Of a DNA stretch of 64,000 nucleotides, positions 36,835 to 48,039 are shown in pieces. The notes beneath the pieces were generated by a model. The model saw only the letters and a list, made by a program, of their open reading frames with translations. It was not told the DNA's origin and ran no database searches. The position numbers and the translations under genes are program-made. The stretch comes from Physella acuta. Its lineage: Eukaryota; Mollusca; Gastropoda; Physidae. The number at the start of each line of letters is the position of its first letter. The stretch's first letter is position 1. The DNA is taken from assembly GCF_028476545.1 (NCBI RefSeq), contig NW_026732015.1, forward strand, positions 184,501 through 248,500, given 5' to 3'.

Positions 36835-36979
36835 AGAGTTGGGTGGACTCATGGACGGTCTACTGACTTAAACCCGGATTCGAACCCGAGACTAACGGGT
36901 TAGCAGTCCAACCCGGATTCGAACTCGAGACTAACGGGTTAGCAGTCCAACTCTCTACCGCTAGACCACTCCGCCACTG
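36835..36979 (-). mobile_element. tRNA-derived SINE, with duplicated B-box segment
   Basis: On the minus strand the head reads TGGCGGAGTGGTCTAGCGGTAGAG (A-box-like), GACTGCTAACCCG (like a tRNA-Ser anticodon arm) and GAGTTCGAATCC (B box). The 39-bp segment with the B box is tandemly duplicated (36872-36910 and 36911-36949). The body continues with GTCCATGAGTCCACCCAACTC, a style of SINE core known from molluscs. No complete tRNA cloverleaf exists, so it is not a tRNA gene. Confidence 0.7.
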
Positions 36980-36984
36980 ATTAA

Positions 36985-37245
36985 ACCTCTTAATTTTGAT
37001 ATTTTGATAAATCTGGATTGATAACTTTTGCTTTAGAAATCATGTCCTCAATTTTATGGTCCTTGGGGCGTAATTTAATTAAGCTAATTTAGGTCTCTAA
37101 TTGCTAGATTTTATGATTGCATCTGAAATTGTTAGGCGAAAATAGCATGCCAAATTTCAGATCTCTAGAGCAATCAGAAGTGGGCTAATTTTCGATGTCA
37201 ATTTTAACAACAAACAAACAAACAAACAAACGCGAAGCTGAGTTA
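36985..37245 (-). repeat. Dispersed repeat ending in (AACA)n
   Basis: The minus strand begins CTCAGCTTCGCGTTTGTTTGTTTG and continues through ACTTCTGATTGCTCTAGAGATCTGAAATTTGGCATG. It lies against the SINE head. It may be the tail of a non-LTR element or a separate repeat; no ORF. Confidence 0.4.
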
Positions 37246-37574
37246 AGAAAAACGTGTTAAAATCATTTAGTTTTCAACGAGCCTTTGTTTATTCAGTCTT
37301 GTATTGTAACCCGTTTGTGGTTGTTTGTCTTATGTGTTGCGCTACGCATCGGATCACCCGCAAGGAGTGTCCGTTTGTTCACAATAATAGCCACTACTCA
37401 ATGATATGGCAAACAGAATTCAGCATGATGGTCAGCTTTAGAAGATTATGGTTAAATAGATTCTTAAACCAACATGTAAGATAGATTGACTGACCTTTGA
37501 ACTACCCACTTGACTTTAACATTAGACAGCACACACCACTATGGAAGATCCTTCAGGCTCTGGAGAGAGAAATA

Positions 37575-37985
37575 AAATTATAGTGGAACTGTCATTAGCA
37601 TAGAACTACAGAATGACAGCATTTATGATGGAACTGTCATTAGCATAGAACTACCGAATGACATTTATGGTGGAACTGTCATTAGCATAGAACTACAGAA
37701 TGACAGCATTTATGATGGAACTGTTATTAGCATAAAACTACAGAATGACAACAGTTATGATTTGAACTGTCATTAGCATAGAACTACAGAATGACAACAT
37801 TTATTATGGAACTGTCATTAGCATAGAACTATAGAATGACAACATTTATGATGGAACTGTCATTAGCATAGAACTACAGAATGACATGTATGATAGAATT
37901 GACATTAGCGTAGAACTACAGAATGACAACATTTATGATTTGAACTGTCGTTAACATCGAACTACAGAATGACAATATTTATGAC
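37575..37985. repeat. Minisatellite, about 45 bp x9-10
   Basis: The unit GAACTGTCATTAGCATAGAACTACAGAATGACA followed by ACATTTATGATG recurs about every 43-47 bp, becoming more diverged towards the right. Confidence 0.9.
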
Positions 37986-37989
37986 GAAT

Positions 37990-39213
37990 CATGAACAATT
38001 AAAGAAGAACATAACATGGTTCTTATAATTGTGATGTAACCTAAAGATGTCAAATGTTTGCAACACACGGGAGAAATGTTTGTATCTAGATCTACCTGGA
38101 AATGTAGGTAAAAGTTATAGACATGCATGGAAAGTTAATTAGAGAAATATTTTCATAGTAATCATGTTTATTCATTTTTTAACAATTGCAACAATTTAGC
38201 TACTAAATGATAATTAATAAGCCTTTATTATTTTGGGATTTGTATGTTTTATTATTGATTGATTAGGCTACAGGTTACTAGATCTAGTTATAGGCCTATA
38301 CAATTACAATATTTTACAATAGATTTTTGCTCAAAGAATACTAATATATTACTGAATAGTTTTAAGTTTCCTGGCAATTTTAAATCAATTATTTTCTAAA
38401 ATGTTAAAAAGTTTTACACTTAACTAGTCTAAACTGCTAGGCCTAAAGTTAAAAAACAAAGTTAGAAATTTAATCTAGATCTAGAATCTAGATCTATAAC
38501 CAGTTTTAATTATCAAAATTAATCGGTAGCCCAGCTAATAATTTGTGAAAAAATTAATTTTGTTTTTAAATGGCTACATTGATACGACGGTAAATTTTAT
38601 TGGAGTGTTGTTGTGACGCGTTTTACCATTCAGCAGAAATATGTCGTCTGTTAGATTTCTTCTCACTCAAAGACACAGCGGGCAAAATTGGCGGGCTTTG
38701 TTGGCTGACGTCTTTATAATGTTATTTTTTGAAGGTTTTGTCTTTATGCTGTATTATTTTGTTTTGTTTTTTTAATTAATGAAAATAGTTTAGCATGACG
38801 TATTTAATAATTTTATATAGTTCTGAGTATTTTGAATATTTTACAACAATATTAAATACAGTAATTATAATTTTGCTTACTTTATATAATTCTGCTAGAT
38901 TTTTTCAGCGATTATACCAAACAAATGTACAAATGTCTAGTTTGCCTCAAACACTAGAAGCCCATTGTTAAAACTAGATCTGTATCGTTGAATAATACTA
39001 AAAAATTACGCTTATAAGATTATATTTCTGAAAAGACAATGAAGCATTGTTAAAAAACGGAATCAATGAATCGTCGTTTTCGGCAGCCATTATTACCATG
39101 ACGACGGTAAACAGAAGTAGGTCAAGCGACAGACTACATAGAGCCACATGTGCACGGGTGTTTAAATTCAGAGCTCTTCGGTTTAGCAACACTACGTTTT
39201 ACTGGAACGATAA
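37990..39213. other. No gene recognised
   Basis: AT-rich, with scattered CTAGATCTAGATC-type words near 38280 and 38480. No coding or repeat structure could be fixed. Confidence 0.45.
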
Positions 39214-39475
39214 GGGGTCGGCGTGGTCGAGTCGGTAAAACTCATGTTTGCTAAACCAAAAAGTCTCAAGTTCGAACCCCCGGGCAGATGAGGCTCGTTA
39301 GCTGGGGACAGCCACTCTTCTAGGAGAGACAACTCCAAAATCAAACAACTGCTGCCTTGTAGTTTGTTCTTGGTTGGACAAAGGCTATGGAAGAAAATCC
39401 AAAAACAAAAGCAGGCTGAAATCGGAGTCAATGGCCTCAATGGCGCATAACCAGTTGACACGTAACCTTAATTGT
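39214..39475 (+). mobile_element. tRNA-derived SINE, copy 1
   Basis: The head GGGGTCGGCGTGGTCGAGTCGGTAAAA (A-box region), then CTCAAGTTCGAACCCCCGG (B box), is followed by a tRNA-unrelated body of about 180 bp ending ACACGTAACCTTAATTG. The two boxes are about 35 bp apart, as in RNA polymerase III promoters. The acceptor stem does not close, so it is a SINE rather than a tRNA gene. Confidence 0.7.
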
Positions 39476-39840
39476 GATGGAGGCGTGGCCTAGTTGACAA
39501 AAAGCTCATGGTTGATAAATTCGATAAAAAAAAGTCTCGAGTTCAAACCATCTGGCAGATAAGGCTCGATCGAAACTCTTACTGGCCTGTGTTTAAATCT
39601 GTTCCGTCGCTTACAAGTTCCCACGTGACAGTGGGCTGATGATTGGGAACTAGAAAATTACCCCCCCCCCCCCAGCACGGCACTAACTACAGCGGTCACT
39701 GGGCAGCCTGCAGGCTAATTTTGTCATGTCCATGTTGTCTGCTGTCCGCTCCCTGTGATGTATCATGTTTGTATGTTTAGCAAATGCTTTTGATGTTTCT
39801 CCAATTTATTTTACACCCTATAAAGTTTACATTCAAATGT
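39476..39840 (+). mobile_element. tRNA-derived SINE, diverged copy 2
   Basis: GGAGGCGTGGCCTAGTTGACAAAA and GTCTCGAGTTCAAACCATCTGGCAGATAAGGCTCG repeat the head of the upstream SINE, including the GGCAGAT.AGGCTCG block after the B box. The body differs and includes a C-run and a hairpin (GTTCCCACGTGACAGTGGGC). The right limit is uncertain. Confidence 0.55.
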
Positions 39841-39849
39841 TGGAGCATT

Positions 39850-41155
39850 AAGTACAATAGTTCTACTGAATTATAATCATGGCATTTTTACAATTTAAAT
39901 AAAAAATTTTGATCTAGATAATTTATGTGGAAATCGAACAACTCATTCTGAATTTTTAAAATCCAAATAAGATATCAGAATTTGTAAGTATAAACCATAC
40001 GTTATTAACACTTTTTTTAAAAAAAGTTTAATTAAGACAATTTTACTAATTCGTAAAAATTAATGTCCTGATATTTAAGATTTTATCCCGTGTAGGGTAA
40101 TAAAAAGACATATATAATAACTTAAATAGTAGTCTATGTATATAAATGTGTAGCTGTCTTTGTTGGAATTCGATTAAGTATTTTAATATGTATTTTTTAC
40201 TAATTATATCTATCATCATATTGCATTTGCTTCTAACTAATCTGTAAATTAAAAGAATTTTTTTTCCAGTTTGTCAATTTGCCAAGCCTGACTTTTAGAA
40301 TGCATCGGCGTTTACTTTTATAAACAAGGATCGATTCTGATAATACGCATCGCATAGTGAGTATTAAAAATAAAGTTAGACTATATAAGCGATTTTCACA
40401 AATTATTACTACGGATATATATTCTTGAACGCATGTTTTACTTAATGAGAACGTTAATCAAAATAAAGTTGTTTTCTATTTATGTAAATTTTGCACATCC
40501 TACAAATGGCGGGAAAATACATTAATTTCTATATCGATATTTTAAGAGTATCGACTTCGAATCGTCGTGAATTGTTTTGTCTAAATACCGATACATTTAA
40601 TATCATCGTCTTTTGTTAAAACATTTAAATTATCCTTTTGTGTAAATATAAAAAGAAATTAGATTAAACAAAGTACCGATCATCAAAACATAATGATACA
40701 AGGTTAATCAATCAATTCTAATGCCGGCCATCATTGGAGGTGATCGATTGATTTACTGTTAATTTCTTTCAGAGAAATTTTTGCTTTAGCTCAACTACTT
40801 AAAATAGTGCAGCTAACTTATTAAAACAGTAATTTAAGGTTAAAATAATTACCGATCAAAATATAAAAATTAACAAACACCTAAGTAATTACATAATTAA
40901 GTCGAGAGAGTTGAAATAGAATCCCAAACAGTGCACACACCAGTTGTGTAAGGAAGTGATATGTGACGTGAACAAGAAGTCACCTGAGTTATATACCAGA
41001 CACGGGGTTTTATTTCTTTACACGTCACGCTTGAGTGGTTTTAAAAGATCAGATTTGAAAGAACCACTGGTATCTACTGGAGAAAGGTGTAAATATTTTG
41101 TTTGAATTTAACATTTTCACACACCACTGAAAATCGTTGTGACACATTTAAGGAA
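39850..41155. other. No gene seen
   Basis: AT-rich non-coding sequence; no tandem or inverted structure of note. Confidence 0.45.
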
Positions 41156-41160
41156 GGATA

Positions 41161-41450
41161 TAGACATGGACACCTGTAAACATTGACACCTGCAGACATT
41201 GACACATGTAGACATGGACACCTGTAGAGTATATTTACATGTAGAATAATTAAGGTCTGATGACTAAGTGGCAATTCAAAGAGTATATTTAGATGTAGCA
41301 TCATTAAGGTCTGATAACTAAGTGGCAATACAAAGAGTATATTTAGATGTAGCATCATTAAGGTCTGATGACTAAGTGGCAATACAAAGAGTATATTTTG
41401 ATGTAGCATCATTAAGGTCTGATGACTAAGTAGCAATACAAAGCACAGAG
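41161..41450. repeat. Two adjoining minisatellites (18 bp x4; 54 bp x4)
   Basis: 41161-41228 repeats GACATGGACACCTGTA-type units. 41226-41450 repeats AGTATATTTAGATGTAGCATCATTAAGGTCTGATGACTAAGTGGC about every 54-56 bp. The minus-strand ORF with HQTLMMLH repeats arises from the second array. Confidence 0.85.
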
Positions 41451-41454
41451 TTTA

Positions 41455-42975
41455 CAGCCTTATTAGATTGATAATGTTTTTTTACCAGGTCCAGTGACCC
41501 CTTGACTCTGGCAAAGGTTTACGGCCTGTAGTCAAATAAAATGATGCAGTATATTATAATATAGTATCTCCCAGGCTGATACACGTGCGGGATGAAAGTA
41601 TTGTAGTAGGTAACTCAAATGTACACTCAACTGCCACGTCGAACTAGGCCACATACATAAACAGCGTTAAGACAGTGACTCCCGTTCAAAATCGTCATTG
41701 TTGTATTAAACGTTTCTATTATCTAGGTAAATTAAAACTAAACGACTTCAAGAAAATTATCGGATGTCTGTCCATATTTATTGACGTGTGCAGACGTTAC
41801 TTATCAATGTCCGCCCATATTTGGACGTCTGCTGACGTTTAACAAGCAACAGTTGTTTAGTGTAGATCACGTGAACATATTAGATCTCTGTACTGAAGGA
41901 TTTGAGCAGCTTTTTATTTTGTTTATTGGCAGTCTTTTAAGTGTAAACATATGCATCTTACGTGTCATTTTACATATGACGTAGACCATAAACACATATT
42001 CGACGTAATAGCAGCTTAAGTACCTTACTTGTATGTTATTTCATCACGATCTGGACTTTGACATTTGAAATAACTCACGATTACGACATTAGTAAATAAT
42101 AAAAATTGTATGGTAAGTCTAGAAGCGACAAAGGTGTAATTAATCTTATTTCGTGAGTCTAGACATTTCACACATATAAATAATCTTGGGATCTAATAGA
42201 TAAGTAAAAAAACAACTAACATACAACCAAATGCATGAAATAAAACATGTCTCGCAAATTATCTTGTTTATTTTGAAGCGATTAAATTATGTATACTCTT
42301 AAATTAATAATGATGCTTTTTAAACAACATACAGCCCCGCCATTTCATACACTGTAGGCCTATATTACCTTTTTTACTGTTGAAATACGTACATTAAATG
42401 TTTAATATTCCGATTACTTACGTGACAAAATATTAATACGTTTTTACTGGCGACAGTCTTGTAGCCGCCATATTGAATGTTTCTAAATCTGGAGTTCTGT
42501 GTGCCACGTAAGGCGAGAGTTTTAAATACCAACACGTTAGCGGGAAATCCCGTTGTGTGTTGGCATTTAGGCTAAAGCAACATAGGCCTACTTAATTATT
42601 TTTTTAATTGGACATATTGAATTTGTATTATTAGCCAACAGCATCAAACATGTTAGATAACAACTTGAGTACATGTCGTTTTCAAAACAATTCCAAGAAG
42701 GGACTATAGCGAGTAGAGTGAAGTTATTTCGAAGTTTAGTCATCATACTTACTTTAACATTAATGCTGATCTAGCCTATCTAGGCCTCTACTGTCTACTA
42801 CGGACTATTTTAAACTGTACACCGGCACAGTTATAAGCTAGATCACACTTGACTGTGCTGGAAAGAAAATATGCATCATCAAACAATCCTTAAAATATAT
42901 GAGATAATCGACAACATCGTTTAAGAATTCCTTATTTATTCTACAAAATTCCCGATGTTACATGTCGATCGGTAT
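41455..42975. other. No gene recognised
   Basis: AT-rich sequence. One imperfect hairpin lies at 42526-42563 (CCAACACGTTAGCGGGA against TCCCGTTGTGTGTTGG). Confidence 0.45.
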
Positions 42976-42978
42976 TAC

Positions 42979-43049
<71 letters not shown>
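42979..43049. repeat. (AT)n microsatellite
   Basis: About 70 bp of AT, followed within 20 bp by a TGTGTGTG-rich stretch to 43088. Confidence 0.95.
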
Positions 43050-43052
<3 letters not shown>

Positions 43053-43619
43053 CAATGTATGTGTGTGTGTCTGTCTGTGTGTGTGTGTCTTTTATGCATT
43101 ACCACACCTTTTGAATTTATATTTTTTTTAAATTTTAAATACATTCTTTTTCATGCCATGTCATTCTTTAGTAACCATTAGTTTAATAAATAAAAAAGTA
43201 GCAGGCGATTGTAAGCTTTCGGTGTTTCTGAGATGACATCAAATACATTAGATATCCAGCTTTCCAATCATGCCAAATACAATATAATGACTAATATAAA
43301 ACTTATCGTAGAGAGCTCGTAAGATAGGGAATAATTTATTACTTTTTAATTATAGGGTCAAAAATTGGTATTTTAAACCAAAAACAAATTCTCATTAAAA
43401 ATAATTAATTTCTTAAGACAAAAATAGACAAAGTACGGGCCTATCCAAAAGTGCAAGAAACTCATCATGACGAGAAAACCAAAAATTTGTTGTTATTTAA
43501 GGAGCATATCACCTTAAAAATTAGTTTATATATATGGGCGAGGTCTCTCTAATTTTATCGTTAAAACGAAACTAAACATCAAATTTAGTCACCTTACATT
43601 TCATCAAGGAGATCTTCTT

Positions 43620-43795
43620 TGTTCCTACTTATAATGTTGGTGGATATATCTCCTGACACCATCGTTCCTACTTATAATGTTGGAAGATATATCTCCCGAC
43701 ACCATCGTTGCTACTTATAAAGTTGGAGGATATATCTCCCGACACCATTGTTTATACTTATAATGTTGGAAGATATATCTCCCAACACAATTAAG
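43620..43795. repeat. 43-bp minisatellite x4
   Basis: GTTCCTACTTATAATGTTGG, then GGATATATCTCCCGACACCATC, recurs at 43-bp steps from 43621. Confidence 0.9.
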
Positions 43796-43984
43796 CATTG
43801 TGTCAAAGTGGGCTACAGGACATTACCCGCCCCTCGGATATTTCACCCCCCCGTATTTACCATGGAGCAATTAGCCCCCTTTCAAGTCCCCCCCCCCCTC
43901 TTGGGAATTACCCCCCCCCCCCCCCTCCCCTATCCACCAAGATAGAAACCTGATTTTAACTCCAACTCTATATCAATATATTAC

Positions 43985-44196
43985 CTTGAACCTAACCTTA
44001 AGGCAAAGACAAAAACCTAAGAATTCACCTCAGCCTAAAATAAAACAAAAACCAAACCCAACTCTAAACAGTGATTTAAGCCTAAGCCTGATCCCAACAC
44101 TAATCCTAGCACTAACCTTAGCACTAACCCTAACCCTAACCCTAACCCTAGCCCTAAACCTAGCCCTAACCCTAACACTAGTACTAACCCTAGCTG
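43985..44196. repeat. Degenerate interstitial telomere repeat (CCCTAA)n
   Basis: From 44106 the sequence is a run of CCCTAA and variants (CACTAA, GCCCTAA), purest at 44123-44160. Before that, weaker CCTAA words extend back to 43985. TTAGGG is the usual animal telomere repeat. It is bounded by C-runs on the left and GGGGTAATTGAC repeats on the right. ORFs reading as LGLGLG are by-products. Confidence 0.8.
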
Positions 44197-44199
44197 AAC

Positions 44200-45000
44200 C
44201 AAGCTATGCCCAAGGGGTAATGTCCTACTGGGCATGGGGTAATTGACAGGTGGGTAATTGACAGTGGGGTAATTACTCCGGGAGGGGTAATGACCGGGGG
44301 TGGGAGGGGCAATTCCGGTGGGTAACTGACGGGGGTTAATGCCCTGTTCCTGTCAAAGTGTAATGCGCCATATGGGTCGTTGACTCAGATTTCAGCGTTT
44401 TTTCTTTCTACATTTTCTTCCTTAAACTTTGTCCAACCAAAAACAATTTATCGAGACTAATCCGCCCGTGAGAACAAATTGAAGTATTATCAACTATGAA
44501 ATTTACCGATTAGAGCACGCTGAAACCGCTCAATAGATCAATATGCAATAGATAAATGTACTCAACAAATGATTAAAATATATTGATATTTGTGATGTAT
44601 CTGCGTCAATTGAGGACATTGGGTCGTAGTTGAAGAAATTAATTTCCCTCGAGCGATACACTTTGATCTTCCTGTTTTATAAAGAAGGCAATATTTTAAG
44701 ATCGTATTTGAAACTATGTTGTTTTACAACCCTTATCACATACAGTCTAAACTAAATAATACAGTGAATAAAAATAAAAATAAAACAATCACACCAGAAG
44801 AAGACTATTACATCTTTCCAATACGTTTGTAAAATGTACTATTTCTTAGAAATGGCGCTTCTATTAAATGTTAACAGACGTGTCATTTATTTAACTCTAC
44901 ACCACAGTTATCTGTTCTTGGCCTCTTGTCTTCTCTATAGCTAGTGCCGAGTTGAATACATTTCTAATCTAGTGTCAATGTTGAGAACTATGAGTAACCA
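44200..45000. other. GGGTAATTGAC-rich stretch, then no feature
   Basis: 44210-44345 repeats GGGGTAATTGACAG-type words. A word GGACATTACCCGCCC at 43820 and GGGTTAATGCCCTGTTCC at 44335 form loose inverted ends around the telomere-like block. 44360-44990 is unremarkable. Confidence 0.4.
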
Positions 45001-45001
45001 C

Positions 45002-45733
45002 CAGGGGCGGAACTACAGTGCCGCCAGACCCCGCAATGCGGGGGGGCCCACGCCATTTAGGGGCCCACAGCCGACCATAAATCAATTTTTTTAGTTAATG
45101 CAATTTAATTTTCTTGCATTTTTGACTTGATGGATGTTTTGTAAATGAATACTGTAGCTGCGGCTAGATTATCTTTATTCTATAGACACCATACCACGCT
45201 CTTGTTAATTCTTTTTCCCTTTGTTTTAAACCACAAAATACAGTGTGAAAGATAGGCTAACGTTCAAAACACTTCCATGAATTATTTCCCTTTTTTTTAA
45301 ATATTTAAATAGGGGTGCTTATAAGTTCCTTTTAATAGATTTGTACTGAACAAATTAAAAAGTAATTACTTCTCGTGTTTATTATATAAAAAAATATACT
45401 AAAGAATGACATAGTATATAAAAGAAATGTATTTAAACTTAATAACATACATACCAAAAAAACATAAACTAAACATAACACGAGAAACCATTACGCATAC
45501 AAAGCTTTCACGATTTATATTCTTTTGACTGCCTACGGTATGACTCTTCAGGAAACTTATAATATAACAGATTTTCAAAACAGACTAATGTACTCACGCA
45601 CATATTGTTGTAATTTGTAAAAAAAAAAAGTTGTAATTTGTTTTAATTGGAAAAGAAAACACCCAAAAACAATGTATTTTTTTCGAAACCCGATCAAGCC
45701 AAAAATGAGTATCCTATGTTCATATTCTGTGTT

Positions 45734-45810
<77 letters not shown>

Positions 45811-45866
45811 TGGGGGCCCAGAAATTGTTTTTGCTGGGTGGCCCTTTTTTTCTAGTTCCGCCACTG
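45002..45866. mobile_element. hAT-type non-autonomous element, 865 bp, exact 8-bp target duplication
   Basis: Ends are CAGGGGCGGAACTA and TAGTTCCGCCACTG, a 14-bp inverted pair with one mismatch. GTAACCAC flanks it on both sides (44994-45001 and 45867-45874). CAG/CTG ends with an 8-bp duplication mark a hAT element. GGGGGCCCAC near the left and GGGGGCCCAG near the right are subterminal. The interior holds a 70-bp AT array (45738-45808) and no transposase. Confidence 0.95.
45738..45808. repeat. (AT)n microsatellite inside the hAT element
   Basis: About 70 bp of AT, 58 bp from the right end of the element. Confidence 0.95.
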
Positions 45867-45879
45867 GTAACCACATGTC

Positions 45880-46985
45880 AATCTTGTGTAAGAGTTTCAG
45901 TTTTGTAACTGCCAGATAAAAAGTTGGGGTCTAGGCAAACACTAGGCAACGTTTGCAAACGCTCTTTAAGGTTAGATAAGGTATTCGAATAAATTAAATC
46001 ACACAACGATATCGAGACATGTCGGCAGGAATCGACTTTTAAATCGAGATTTGGCCTATACAATAGTAGCTGATAAGGTTGTTGACATTTTTCTTATCAT
46101 AGCTCAAAACACGGCTAAGACACATATCTTATTTGAATATAACTCAGCTTGTCATGGGATCTGGACTTCAGTTTTTGTGTCACCAGTTTAAGAAATTGGA
46201 TTTTTACTTCCTGGTGACGATAACGTCCTAGCCAATTGTAAACAGTAAGTTTTTCCTGTTTAAAATTATTTCTTAACTGCTTTTTTAAAAATTAGCGTTG
46301 AATTATTTTGTCTCATTTGAAAATGCAACAGATGCTTTATCTAAAACTATTTATAACGATATATCAAATAGGCCTATATTAAATTTAAAAACAATTAAAA
46401 ACAAACAATATCCTCTCCTTTTTACCTTGTGGTAGTCCGAGGTAAGACTTTCGTAAGATTTCTTGCTCCAAAGCAAACAAAAATGATCAACCATAATACT
46501 TCTCTTTCGCCAAATACATTGTTCTACTCCACAAATACCCTAAAATCTAATCAAATGATCTCCCCCCCCCCCCCCTTTAGTTTGTGCTAGAGCTCCAATA
46601 AAATTATCTGCTGCATATAGTTAGCAACATAAGAACGATAACAGTTTACTTATATGATATATTTTTATGATGGAAAAGAAGGAAAAAAATATTTGAGAAA
46701 AAACAATAAAGCTACCTACATATTGAATTGTTTTCTTACTTAAGTTTAATAACACTTAAATTATAAATTCTTCCTTTATAACACAACTATAAAAAACCAA
46801 AGTTTTAACCGACATTTTAAAGTGCCATTATGTCTAAAAATCTTAACCTTGAGTGTTTATTTACTTAGCTTCACATGAAAGACAACGTAAGCCTTAGTTT
46901 AATTTGGCAGAAAGAGACATAAGTAAACAATTTTGAATTATCTGTTATAGGGTGCGGAAAATAAATTTAATATTTATTTATTTAA
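45880..46985. other. Upstream region of the TNF-like gene; no clear exon
   Basis: AT-rich. GCCAATTGTAAACA followed by GTAAGTTTTT (about 46232-46256) could be a 5' UTR exon end, but no coding frame supports it. A C-run lies at 46561-46576. Confidence 0.3.
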
Positions 46986-46987
46986 TC

Positions 46988-47088
<101 letters not shown>

Positions 47089-47159
47089 CTTTATTTATTT
47101 ATTTATATATATCTATATATCTATATATATATATTATACATATACATACGTATTTTTAG

Positions 47160-47495
47160 GAATGTCATTGCTCTTGTCTGTGGTTTCTTTGCTGGTCGCC
47201 ACAGGTTTGGCTACTTACACTAGCATAATAATACATCTTTATAGAGGACAAAAGGTATGATTAAAATGAAATATCATTAAGCTTTTTTTTTAAAGACTTG
47301 CATTTTCTCAGCTTCTATAATTTACCTCTTTCTAAGTATATTAAATTTTCGTTTCATCATTGTAAAATTTTATTACACGGCATACATTTAGTACTAAGTT
47401 AAGATTTTACCATGTATATTAAATGGCTATGTAAAACAATGCATTAAACACCATATATTTGTATAGTTATGTATATATACATACATATATAAATG

Positions 47496-47560
<65 letters not shown>

Positions 47561-47964
47561 ATTTGTCTCGTAGTCAAACCAAATTTTGAGGATATTGTAC
47601 TTCCATCCACAAGAGAAACGTAACTATACAAACAATATTTCAGGTTATTAAATATATTTTACCATTTCAAAAATATATTATAAAATTTAATGTCATGTAA
47701 GTAGAACATTACAAGAAATACTTTTTTAACTAAACACATTTTTAGCTATAATAAAATTGTGGAGGTTAAATCCATTCAGAATAATTATTTCGGATGATTT
47801 TTATTAATTTAAAATTCTAATAAATGGCTACCAATATCTTGTTTTACTCAGCTGTGTAATGTTCTATACCTAGACAGGATAACGAATGCCCAGTTTCCAG
47901 TCTCAGCACATGTAAGATTGTTTCCTTCTGTAAGGTTTCCTGGTACAGACAATGTAGAAGGTAA

Positions 47965-48039
<75 letters not shown>

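Noticed and set aside
39214-39300. tRNA gene candidate
   Set aside because: A and B boxes are present, but the acceptor stem does not pair and a SINE body follows.
43986-44246. Frames reading as LTLTLT or LGLGLG
   Set aside because: They are translations of the telomere-like CCCTAA repeat.
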